The notes below the pieces were generated by a model. That model did no database searches, was not told where the DNA came from, and was given only the letters and a program-made list of their open reading frames with translations. A DNA stretch of 64,000 nucleotides. Source: Musa acuminata AAA Group. Lineage: Eukaryota > Streptophyta > Magnoliopsida > Zingiberales > Musaceae. This document shows positions 51,340 to 62,324 of the stretch, piece after piece; positions within the stretch are counted from its first letter, which is position 1; each line of letters opens with the position of its first letter. The stretch covers positions 34,267,001 to 34,331,000 of the forward strand of contig NC_088330.1 in assembly GCF_036884655.1 (NCBI RefSeq), in the 5' to 3' direction. Both the position numbers and the translations under genes were made by a program.

Positions 51340-52094
51340 ATGAGACTTCTGTGGATATCCAATGAGCACGCTAGTAGGAATTCAGGTCGACAATCGTTGG
51401 GCTCGGAAATCACAAAGATAGGGCTAGGGAAGGGTCGTCTGACCAATCACAACCGTCCGATTCCTAGGCCTTCCATCATCCGATCAAAAGATTTTATTTG
51501 GGGCATTTTTGCATAATTTACCCTCTCATACATATGTAATTACCTTTACGCCCCTATCAAATGTTAACTGTTATTATTACCACAGAACATAAATTAATAA
51601 TTCGTTTTTATATTATTTTAAATGTAATTGAATCTTAATATGAATTAATAATATGATAATTTAATTTAATGTCAACCTAATACTAAGATATGAGTAGTGT
51701 ATTATTATATAAAATGATAAGTCTCTTATTTTAAAAAAAAATCATTTACTGAAATATTTTTTATTTTTAAAAATTCAATCAATTTTATTTTATTTTTAGA
51801 ATTTTTTATTATACATCAATAAAAGAAGAATCTAGAAAGTAAGACACCATAGGAAGAGCCCCACCCAAACCCCACCACCATGGGTTTATGAGTGTTCAAG
51901 AGCCCATACCACAACCAATATTTAAATAGTAATAATAATAATAATAAAATGAAACCTCAGCTGACAAGGAAGAGATAAATATTTCCTTGCCACCATCATC
52001 AAGTGTTTTGTCTGACACTTGTTCTCACTGGACTCTGAGGAGCTCTTAAACTCATTGCTTTTATGCAGTTCCTTTGCTTTCTACCTCTACAGTC
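51340..52094. other. Divergent promoter region between the F-box and X8 genes
   Basis: AT-rich DNA between the leader of the minus-strand F-box gene and the plus-strand X8 gene. An (AAT)n run lies at about 51928-51950. No further gene was seen. Confidence 0.5.
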
Positions 52095-53895
52095 ATGGCT
52101 GCTGCTTTCCTGCTCCTCACACTCGCTCTCGCATTGTTTGGTGGTTCAGGTAAGCTGTAGGATACTGCCTCATTGTTTTCTTTTTTCCTCCTTGTTTTGG
52201 TTGGTTTTCCAAGTTTAGGATCACATATGAATGGCAGAAAAATGGCTTTGGCATGGGGTTTTTCTTTCTTTCTTTTTTCGTTAGTTTCCCAAGTTTATGA
52301 TCTCACATGAATGAGAGAATGATGGTTTTCTTCCCTTTTTTTCATTACATCAACTAAATGGTTAAGGTTGTCTACCCATTACTTGCAGATGTTTTTTTTT
52401 CTTTTGATTAGTTTTCCAAGTTTAAAATCACAAAGGAATGACAGAAAAATTCTTTCTTTCTTTTTCTTTTTGTCAGTTTTCTTAGCTTATGATCTCACAT
52501 GTATGACAGTATGATGTCCATTAAATGTCCATTTTCTTCTGATGCTTCCTTCAAGAACACAGTTATGACAAATTTCCTCGAGGGATAAGTCACTTCTTCA
52601 ACAACTCCTTTCTTCTCTCATTACATGATAAGACTAGTACATAGAACAACAATTTGGTGCTTTTACAGACACTAAGGACTCCAATACTGGAGAACATTTC
52701 GACTTGTTATTCTTCTTTTCTCCTTTGTTGCGCTTGCTTGGTTTTCTTTTGTCATGGTTGGCCCCTTTAATCATCTGCTACCTTGTACATGAACTGAAAT
52801 CTTGTTTCTTCTTTTTAATTTCTTGTGGAAGATGCTGCTTGGTGTGTTTGCCGGTCTGATGTGAGCACATCTGCTCTGCAAAAGTCACTGGACTATGCTT
52901 GTGGAGCTGGGGCTGACTGCTCTCCTGTCCTACAAAATGGGGCATGCTACAACCCCAACACGGTGCTTGCTCATTGCTCTTATGCTGTGAATAGCTATTA
53001 CCAGAGGAAGGGTCAGGCCCAAGGATCCTGTGACTTCGCTGCCGCTGCAACACTTACCTCCACAGATCCAGGTGAACGAAGCCTCCTCTATAACACACAC
53101 TGTTTACATTACGTTTGCCACTCGAAGAGGCCATTTAAGAGGAGCAACTCACATTCTCTTCCATGTTGTAGGGGGGAATGGCTGCACATATCCTGCAACT
53201 CCCAGGTACTTCCCCTTGAGCTTGTACAAAACATTGCTGTTATTTTCTTAAGGATCTTTAAGTCCTGCTTTGAATGAAGATATGGAATGAACCTTTGGAG
53301 GAGTCAAAAGGTTTTGCTTTCCTGCCATTCTCAGCTTTTCTTTCTATCCATCCCAAGGGAATAGTGTGATCTTTGTCCTTTTCAGCTTCCTGAATCCTCT
53401 CCCCCATACAAAGAGTCTAATTCATCACACTCTTCTTTCGTTTGATTTGCCAACCTTCTTCTCCTTGAAGGTAGCTCACCCTCCCGGTCCTGCATCTTTT
53501 AATGCCTGATCATCCATGAGTTATATGGGGGACAAGTGAACAGAAGAAGTGCCATCTCAATACAACAAAGATTGTTTTTTTCCTTCTTGTTTACGTTGTT
53601 GTGATCATGACATTGTTTCTCTTCCACTCTTTTGCCCTGCACCAGTGCTGCAGGAACTTCGAGCACCCCAACAAGTACAAGCAGCACTCCAACAAGCACA
53701 AGCACCACAACTCCTACAACCTTCACCCCAAACACAGGCACAACAGGGAGCACTGGAGGTGTGCTGGGAGGACTGGGCCCATCAGGAACAACCAGCAGCT
53801 TGGATGGGAGCCATGGAGGGATGCTTATGAGGGCAGAACTGTCCTCTTTCCTCTCAGCTCTCCTGCTGTCCTCCTTGATTCTGCTGAGTATGTGA
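52095..53895 (+). CDS. X8-domain GPI-anchored protein, plasmodesmata callose-binding-like, 192 aa
   Basis: Four exons: 52095-52149, 52832-53071, 53172-53205, 53646-53895. Borders are GT-AG and phases close to 193 codons. Exon 1 codes the signal peptide (MAAAFLLLTLALALFGGS). Exons 2 and 3 code the X8 (CBM43) domain, residues 19 to about 109: WCVCRSDVSTSALQKSLDYACG, DCSPVLQNGACYNP and GSCDFAAAATLTSTDP, with the six-cysteine pattern. Exon 4 gives a Thr/Ser/Pro-rich linker, then a GPI-type hydrophobic tail (SSFLSALLLSSLILLSM). X8 domains bind callose, and PDCB proteins sit at the neck of plasmodesmata (family knowledge). Other GPI-anchored X8 proteins share this layout, so PDCB identity is likely rather than certain. 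Confidence 0.9.
52200..52515. repeat. Four diverged copies of a short unit in X8-gene intron 1
   Basis: The phrase TTTCCAAGTTTAxGATCxCACATGAATGxCAGA recurs near 52206, 52286, 52412 and 52476, with CTTTCTTTCTTTT runs between. Spacings are uneven (about 80, 126 and 64 bp). Confidence 0.75.
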
Positions 53896-56800
53896 GTCCA
53901 CATATCTAAGCTGTCAGGGATCAGATCTTTTGAGAAAGTGGTAGTCCATGTGCATTTACCTAGAGACACTCCCCCCACTAGTTATTGCTGCTTAGTGGCT
54001 GCAAAGGGGGGTTTGGTTCCTTTTTTATTTCTTTTGGGGGGTGCATGCTTTCTTTATGTATTTCTTCATAGACTCTTGTCCTTGTCTCTCTCTCTCTGTC
54101 CTCTCTCTGTCTCTTGTGCAATGCAAGGAGACAGTGAGATTTATTAAATACTTTTGATGAGGTTATCATATCCTTCTTTTAGGTTAATGTGCTGCCACTT
54201 TGTTTTATTTGAATGGTTGGTATAATTGTTTTTGATTCATGTGGGTTGTGTCTGCATGGAGTTCCTCCTGACTTCTGTGCACTTTCTTAATGGTCACAGG
54301 AGCTTTCTTACCTGGAGAATTTGTCTTGAAAGTTCAATTTATATCAAACATAAACCCAAGAAAACACATTTCAGCATGCGGATTTTTGGATAGAAGGAAA
54401 CTTACATGCAAACACTAACATTTTCAAAATATTTAAGTTGGTAATAGTACATTCAACTAACTATAATCATTAATTTAGAAGGTGAGATTAAGCTTACTAG
54501 ATGCAAGTATAAAAATTATAATCATGTTTTTATTATATGAAAAAAATTTAATGTCAAAAATTAAAATCAAAGCTATTACGATATTGATTTATAAAGAAAA
54601 TTATACTCGTTTTCTTCTTTCTTTTTATCATTTATATAATCATGATTAATAAGGACTAAAGTGAGAGTAGAGAAAATATACAATCTCTTAATGTAATATA
54701 ACATCACTTGTTAAGTCCCTACGAGAGTTTGTCTATTCATATGCGAGAACAAATGGTATAGGATAAATAATTAGGAGAGTCCCTCGTATCAAAATTATCT
54801 TATAAGAAATCCTATTATAAGTAGACTTTTTTTATTTTAGTCGATGATCGTATTCAAAATCCAATTAGATTTATGATAGATCTTATCCAATTAAACATCA
54901 TCACATAATCTAATATTCTCTTATTTAATCTTGGTAAGACATAAAAGAATATAAAATCAAAACAAATAAAATCAAGGGTTATTTAAAAATAATTTTTATA
55001 GATTATGAAAATTTTTAAAAAATATTTTACATATGCATATAAATTTTATAAAATAGATTTATAAATTTAATAAATATAATAATATCATATTAATTTTAAT
55101 TACTAATACGAGTTATGTTTTCAATGTTATCAATGTTATGTTTTATTTTATATATCATAATACTATTAGTCATTCATGTAACCTAAATGACTCATATAAT
55201 TTGTTATTATATTTTTTTTACAAAGATCATGCAATGCTCGATTGTATCTCAAATGTCAACCACCATAGCTAATTAGATTTTTTTTTTTTGAGTTTACATG
55301 TGATGCTACAACTATGAAGGTTGCCCAAACAAGATATGCCACAGCACCTGCACTATCAAAACTTGCTAGTGTTCGTCTTATTGTGTATATATGAACCTTT
55401 TATAATTAAAAATTAAGAGAGAGAAAATTTTTTTGTTAGAACAACGAGATTAAATATTTTATTTTTATAAATATAAATATCTCAAATTGAAAGCATAAAG
55501 ATTGAAATACTGAAAGATAATTAATTACAAGGGATAATATGTAATTAGCCTCTCTTACATCCTACAATATGTCTAAAAATTAATTTGCATATAGAGATAT
55601 TATTTCTATGACCAAAATCTTTAATAATTTCGTTACATATTATTTCTACAATGTTTTCCTTATCTGAAAACCTTCAAAAATTTCAGTATGCATATATCAT
55701 AGCTAAAAACTTGATCAAGAAGTAAACTGGTAGTGACGTATGTATGGCATTCATCAAAATGATACGTGGGTGAACATTGATGAGTTCCTTCTTGAGTTCA
55801 AAGTTTCTTTTGGTTCTTGATGAAATGATACATGTAAATACATAGACTTGGTGCAGTCTATGAGCAGTGAAAAATTGATTCATTTGATGATGAAGATGGA
55901 AAGGACCAGAAAATTTGCAGAGCCAAAGGAGAATATTATTTTTGATTAATCGAGACTCTACTCATTGAATCAGCCAACATTTACAATGTTGGAGATGTAG
56001 GAAAAGCTTGTTAGGCATAAAATATATAAGGGGATATATATATTTTTTAAAATATAATTTTTACAGGAAGCAAAATGTATGAAACAGTCATCTTTTGTGC
56101 TCAAATCGAAGTGACATAAGAGACATAAAATACATTTTTTTTTACATTCAGTAAAAAAAAATTCCTTATCCAAATTATGAGTACTCGTAAATCTCTCCTC
56201 TTTCAAATTATTTTCATGTTGAATTAATAACTTCATTTGACTAAATTTGTAAGGTTATTTTTTATAAAAATTAAACTTATCATTACATCTTCTATTAGAA
56301 AGTGAAACATATCACTTACTTTGTCTCTAATGTTTCTTTTACTATCAATAAATTATACATAAAATAATATATTTTTTAAATTAAATTAAAATTTTGAATC
56401 TTTGTTTATAATTTATAACAAATTCTTCTTAGATTTTCTTCCATCCTTTTTGGCACAACTAATATTAATTAGTTCGATCTGTCTTACCTATAAACCTCTT
56501 CAGTATATACTCACATCATTATAAATGATTATTATTTATTTTGTTTTTTTAATTAAAACTTAATTATTTATAAACAAAGTTTTTATATATATTTCTTTCA
56601 TATATCAATATTTTTATCTCAGTAATATAAACTTTTTATATCTATAATATTTTAATCCAATCAATTTAATTCCTACCTACAATTTGTATACATTATATAA
56701 TTAAGTCTTAAAAAAAAAAGTCACTATGATGTGGTGATATATCCCTGTTGGAAATATCTGTGCAAATACAATAAATATGGTTGAGGGATCAGAGTTCAAA

Positions 56801-57032
56801 TATGATATATAAAGGAAATTAAACGAATATATCCCTGTTGAAGGGGGTTACAATACAATTCAGAAGATATAGAGGCTTATTTGTAAATAATGTAATGTAA
56901 GATACGAAATATCGGTTAAAGAGGTGACAGCACAAATATGGCACGCTAAAGGTATCTATATGTAAAAAGCCATCCTTTCATCGTCTTCCCCCTCCGTTGC
57001 AAGCCCTAATTTGGAGAGCGTGAGAGAGAGAG
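53896..57032. other. AT-rich intergenic DNA between the X8 gene and RPB7
   Basis: The first 300 bp probably include the X8-gene 3'UTR. From about 54300 to 56900 the DNA is very AT-rich with only short, composition-driven frames. The final 80 bp hold a CTATATGT box near 56955 and a telo-box-like AGCCCTAATTT at 57002-57012, and form the RPB7 promoter and leader. Confidence 0.5.
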
Positions 57033-60000
57033 ATGTTCTTCCACATAACTTTGGAGCGCAACATGCAGCTCCACCCACGTCACTTCGGTCCCCACCTCCG
57101 CGACAAGCTCGTCGCCAAGCTTATGAAGGACGTCGAGGGCACCTGCAGGTATGCAAATCTTGCTGAGACTGATCGAAATATCCTTCCTTTGTGAGCTCTT
57201 CCCGAGAATTAAACCTTTGGATCTATCTATCCATCTAAACCCTGCGGTAGCGTTTGTTATAGTTGACGTTGTTGTTGTGGGGGCAGTGGGCGGCACGGGT
57301 TCGTGGTGGCCATCACGGGGGTGGAGGACATCGGGAAGGGGCTCATCCGCGAGGGCACTGGCTTCGTCACCTTCCCCGTCAAGTATCAGGCCGTGGTCTT
57401 CCGCCCGTTCAAGGGCGAGATCCTTGAGGCCGTCGTCACCATGGTCAACAAGGTATGATTCTTCCCTCCTTTTCATAAAAAAATGGACCTTTTTTATTTC
57501 CTCCTTCAATCCCATCAAGTGGTGTTGCCTATGTTGTTCGTTTATTGTAGAAAGAATATGATGCCCACTTTGTGTTTGTTTTTATGCCTGACGATGTTCT
57601 GTTTCTTTGGTGGAATTGCATGCAGATGGGTTTCTTTGCCGAAGCAGGGCCTGTCCAGATCTTCGTATCGAATCATGTGTGTGGAATTAAGAACGCCTAT
57701 CAGTATAAATCATGTAGTTGTTCAGTTAATGTTCTTCAACAATGTTATGGGTTGTTACTGCCCTCGTTCTTCTTCATAGAGTTCCATGTTCCTTGTAGCC
57801 TATTGTTTTCACTTGTATTACAAATTTATTGCCATCTCAGTGCATGATTTTTTTTTTATTTTTATACATATCTGATTATTGTTTCTTTATCTTTTCCAGT
57901 TGATCCCAGATGATATGGAGTTCCAGTCTGGAGATATGCCAAATTACACAACATCTGATGGATCTGTATGTTGCCTTCAACTCTTCGCTCTATATTGTCT
58001 GTGTAAATTTTTGGAGTTATATTTTAGCATAATATAGTAGTATATCATTCTCAAATATCATTGTGATTTGTAATGTTTGATTAGTCTGATGACTGTTTTG
58101 CTTAGTCTACCAGCATTATGCCGCCAATTATATACTCAATTGTTTTTGAGATGCATATGCAATTTGTTTCCAATCAAAATGTAGAGGCTTGAAGCTACTT
58201 AATTCGTAGATAAGCTGATTACTCAAAAATGGCATCCTGGTTTGGCTTTTAGAGATTGACTAAGAGAACAGTTTGGCTATGCTCAAGAGGCGGGTGAAGA
58301 CAAATTGGAAGTTTGCCTTTAAGCTCACTGGTCTATTTTTAGTTTTTCAAAGTGTGTTTAATACTCTTTGTTAGTGCACAAATATAATGATTTACGTTGT
58401 TGATTTCAATTTAGATTTCTGCAACTAGGTCGCAATCCTCCAAAGTTATGTTGGACCCATAAGTATGGGTTTCCAACTGAGAAGCATCGATCCTAGCAAG
58501 CATGTTGTACTGAATCAGCTTACTGATATGGGTCTTGTAATGGGCCAAGCTTATGCTTACATTCTTAGATATGAGTCTGGTAATTCGTCTCTAAGAGTTA
58601 ATTTAAAATTGCAAGTTTTGTTGCAACAAATGATGTTATAATCAAGTAGTTCCAATCAAGTAGTTGCTTTATATACGTAAATCAAAATGTCTTCATTTTG
58701 TCACTAAGCATAGGGTCTTAACCATTTAGGGTCATCTCCTTTTTATAATGAAACAAATAAAATAATTGGGTAAGCATATATTCAAGTTCTTTTTTTGAGG
58801 CCTCAAACTACTTTTGTTCATTGCTTTATAAATTGTAGGAATCAAATTACTTTTGTCCATGTGATAATGGATGAACTTACTAGTTATTTACATGATAGAT
58901 CTCCCTGGTGTTTGTTATTTGCTTATGACATTGTCTTAGTTGATGAGAGTCTATGTGGAATTAACTGTAAACTTGAACTATAGAGGCAATCGTTAGAAAC
59001 TAAAGGTTTTAGATTAAGTATGACTAAGATTGAATATATGAGATGCGATTTTAGTAATTCTAGGAATAAACAGGAGAATATAGTTAAATTAGATGGACAA
59101 AAGGTTCTTATAAATAAAAGGTTTGGGTATTTTGGATCAATTATTCAACAAGATGGAGAGATCAATGAAGATATTATTTATAGAGTGAAAACAGGATGGG
59201 TAACATAGCAATGAGCGTTAGGAGTCTTGTATGATCATCGGGTATTTTTGAAATTAAAAGAAAAAAATTATAAGACAGTTGTGAGACCAACAATGCTTTA
59301 TAGATTTGACTCTTGGATAGTTAAGAAACAACATATACAAAAGTTTCTGTTGTCGAGATGAAAAAGTTGAGATGAATGTATGGAGTTACTAGGAGAGATA
59401 GAAAAAGAAATACTTTTATTTGTGAACAACTATGTATCGTTTCGATATAGGACAAGATAAAAGAAAATCACTTACGATAGTATGGACATGTGCTTAGGAG
59501 ACCTCTATATGCGGTAATGAAAAGAGGTAAAATGATTAATGTTAATAGTACAGAAAAAAATAGAGGATGACCTAAAAAAACTTTAATAGATTATATAAAT
59601 AAAGACTTAAGTATTTTAAACTTAACTAAATATATAACTTTTTACGGATCTTAATGGTGGCAAAAGATCTATGTCGTCGAACCCAAATAGTTAGGACTTA
59701 CAGCTTTGGTGTTGTTGTTGTTGTAATCAATTATTCCATGTTTGTGAGTTAGGGCCTATTTTGGATTCTTTTAATTTTCTGTCTTTTTAGGGACAAAAAG
59801 AACTGATAGATGGGGCATGGAATTTTTGGTTGTGTGTAAACATTTCTATTCTTAAAAATTACAAAGAAAATTCAGAAAAAAAACAGAATAAATACTAGGT
59901 TTGTGACAACCAAAATTGTAACTTTGATGTTCCAGGTCCTCTTTCCCATAGATAACCCCCTGTTCTTCATTCTAAGAAATGACAATCAAGTGACCACCAA

Positions 60001-61048
60001 ACTTGTCTAGTATAAAAGTCAATATAAAAACACAAGTAAATTTTAATTTCTTTAACCTGAGAAACAGAAACATTGCAAGGGTCTGCACTGTAACTGATGA
60101 TTGAAGCAAATTGGGTCTCCTGAATTTTACATGTAAATGTTACTCGGTGCTTTGCTTCTAAGTTGTTGAGACAACATTTTGCATTAGTGCAAGAAATCCT
60201 TTGTTGTTGATCTGTTCATAATTTTGACACGATGATCGAGTCATTCTAGCTGAAATGCGTCTCAGTTAAATTGCTTTCTTGTTCTGCTCTTGAGGGTAAG
60301 AAGGTACTAAAACGATAGCACAATGATTCTCTAAACTTCTATTTTGGTTTGTCATTTTGATGCATTTCAGGTCAAAATTCAGAAAGACAGCGAGGTTCGA
60401 TTAAAGATTATTGGGACTCGTGTAGATGCCACAGAAATTGTATGTCTTCTTTTATATTCTACTTGTATACATTGATTTTGTTAATAGCAAATGTATCCAA
60501 AGGTTGTTATGTTCAAAATTAACAAACCATTGTTAACTTATGTGGGTGAGAAATCAAGTTAATGAAAGTTAAAAGAATAACTAGGATGATCTCCTTTTCT
60601 GGTGATAGCAGCGTAAGAACTTTCGTCAAGGGCATTATGATAAAATATTATTTTTTTTCTAATGGTTGTAACATTATCTCTATTCACTCTTGATAAGAAC
60701 TTTCGACAAACTTTGGCATATTTGACTATTCCTTTCATAAACATTGCAACCAATTTTATTTTGCTTGTAACTTGCTTCAACTTGCTGTGACCTTGTGCAT
60801 AAACTTTCTATGCACTGGAGTACAACGGTTTGGTATATGCATGTATCTTTGAAATTTCTATTATACAGTGTATGCTGGTGTATATATATATATAAATGTC
60901 TCCTCACTACCTTTCCTTCTTTATTAACCAATAATTATTAGTATGATTTGCTATTCTCTAATATAATCTTCTTACCTTGCAGTTTTGCATTGGCACCATA
61001 AAAGATGATTTCTTGGGTGTCATCAATGATCCTGGTGCTTCTGCTTAA
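57033..61048 (+). CDS. NRPB7: DNA-directed RNA polymerase II subunit RPB7, 177 aa
   Basis: Six exons: 57033-57148, 57287-57452, 57626-57676, 57900-57965, 60371-60439, 60983-61048. Borders are GT-AG and phases close to 178 codons. The protein starts [26 protein letters not shown]. This is the N-terminal Rpb7 (tip) domain, about 1-80, which docks the RPB4/RPB7 stalk on Pol II. The C-terminal S1/OB fold (about 80-177) includes [19 protein letters not shown], the [19 protein letters not shown] strand region and [11 protein letters not shown]. It binds nascent RNA. The length matches plant NRPB7 (about 176 aa); the Pol IV and Pol V paralogues differ more at the N terminus. Intron 4 (57966-60370) holds a LINE relic in sense orientation. 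Confidence 0.95.
58780..59725 (+). mobile_element. 5'-truncated LINE relic inside the large RPB7 intron
   Basis: Plus-strand frames with several stops give [30 protein letters not shown], then [21 protein letters not shown], then [14 protein letters not shown], then [11 protein letters not shown] and [13 protein letters not shown]. This is the C-terminal half of a plant non-LTR reverse transcriptase and its tail. The catalytic box, normally FADDIVLIDE, has Asp changed to Tyr, so it is dead. The 3' end near 59700-59725 has TTG repeats typical of this LINE group. It has the same orientation as the host gene. Confidence 0.85.
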
Positions 61049-61920
61049 TCAGCCATCGTTAGGTTCCCCCACTTTTGCAACTGCTATGATGTGGTGCCAC
61101 ATGAATTTTTCTGTTGTTAGATTATAACTTATGTGAAAACTTGGTCCAATATGTTGCATAATTGTGGAGTTTTGCTACTTTTTGTTGGCTAGGATATCTT
61201 ACATTAATTTTTGTGTATATGGAGCTTCAACCTTCCTAATTTTCCACAGTGCTGACATTTTGCAACATGAATTCACGAGTATCTAATTATTTTTTTGCTG
61301 AATTAGCAAAATGAATCCCGGACATGTCAAGTTGGAACCTGAACTGTCGGATGTATTTTTATGCAATCAAAATTATGACAGTCATATTTTGTTCCATCCT
61401 GTTCTGATTTCTTCAGTTGAGGTTTAAAGTCCTTTTTCTTTCAAAGAAAATCTCTATGATGGTTAAAAACAATCATAAAGATAATTATAATTAAGGTTAT
61501 GTGGAATTTTAGCATCGATCGGAATAGATGATATACTCAAATCAACACTTTCTTACAAATCAAGCAAAGAATAATAAAGAGGGAAGAATCTGCTATGATG
61601 TATCGACTAATATGTTTTTAATTTTAAGAGCTTTTTAAGTTATAAAAAAACTCCATTTTAATTTGTTTAATGAACTTGGAAAATGTTAATTGGTTTATAT
61701 TTTCCCAAGTAAATAAAATTCATTGAGCCTTATTGTTGTCTATTTATTGTATACAACAATAAATAGGATTCATTGTTGTCCTATTTATTGTGGACAACAA
61801 TAAGTTATCCTGTGATTCAATCACAAACAAAGAATCATAAATCTAATCCCAAATAATCGATATTTTATGACTTTAGATATCAACGTTAAAAATAATTATA
61901 TAATTGACTCAAATAATTAA
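61049..61920 (+). other. RPB7 3'UTR and downstream spacer
   Basis: The first 300 bp or so probably contain the 3'UTR. A self-complementary cluster lies at 61729-61804. No gene was seen. Confidence 0.5.
61729..61804. repeat. Self-complementary ACAACAATAA cluster
   Basis: CTTATTGTTGTC (61729-61740) and GACAACAATAAG (61793-61804) are perfect inverted repeats around a 52-bp centre. The centre holds two more inverted copies of the same core and CTATTTATTG words. This could be a stem-loop or a small MITE remnant. Confidence 0.65.
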
Positions 61921-61950
61921 AGATATTATGACTTCGTGCTATAATTCCAT

Positions 61951-62230
61951 GTGGGGCCCGCCCTTGGTTCACACCAACCATTGCGCCACTGTTAACGCTG
62001 ACAGAGTTGTGCGTTGGCCTCCCGGTCTTCCTACTGGTTGAAGTGACGGCCCCGCGCGCGGGTCCCACATCTCAGTCCCGTGCCACATCTTGACGTGAGA
62101 GAACGAGTAGGGAAAAGTCTGCAACGAAAATTCTTTTCCGTTCAAAGAGTCGTGACAGGCGCGTAAGTCTCGCGCGTAGAAAATTCAGGTGGCTTGCGGG
62201 TCCCGCAGCCTTGTCCTTTCCTCGGCTTTA
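61951..62230 (+). promoter_or_regulatory. Promoter of a gene continuing beyond the window
   Basis: A GC-rich block with several TCP-like sites: GTGGGGCCCGCC at 61951, GGGTCCCAC at 62060-62068 and the palindrome GCGGGTCCCGC at 62196-62206. A TGACGTGAG word lies near 62091 and a TTTAAAT box near 62226, just upstream of a CT-rich leader. Confidence 0.5.
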
Positions 62231-62324
62231 AATCTGTTTCCCTCTCCCTCGCCTTCCCGAATCCCCAATTGCTCTCTCCGGTCTTCGATCGCGTCTACCT
62301 TCCGATCCCCCAGAAGTCCGAAAG
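62230..62324 (+). other. Probable non-coding first exon of a right-edge gene
   Basis: A CT-rich, leader-like block with no ATG-led conserved frame ends at GAAAG/GTACGC, a good donor at 62324. No coding exon was recognised in the remaining 1.7 kb, so the coding part probably lies to the right of the window. The product is unknown. Confidence 0.4.

Noticed and set aside
55683..56236. Two minus-strand frames of 66 and 88 codons in the AT-rich spacer
   Set aside because: Phe/Ile/Leu/Lys-rich translations typical of random AT-rich DNA, with no motif and no splice context.
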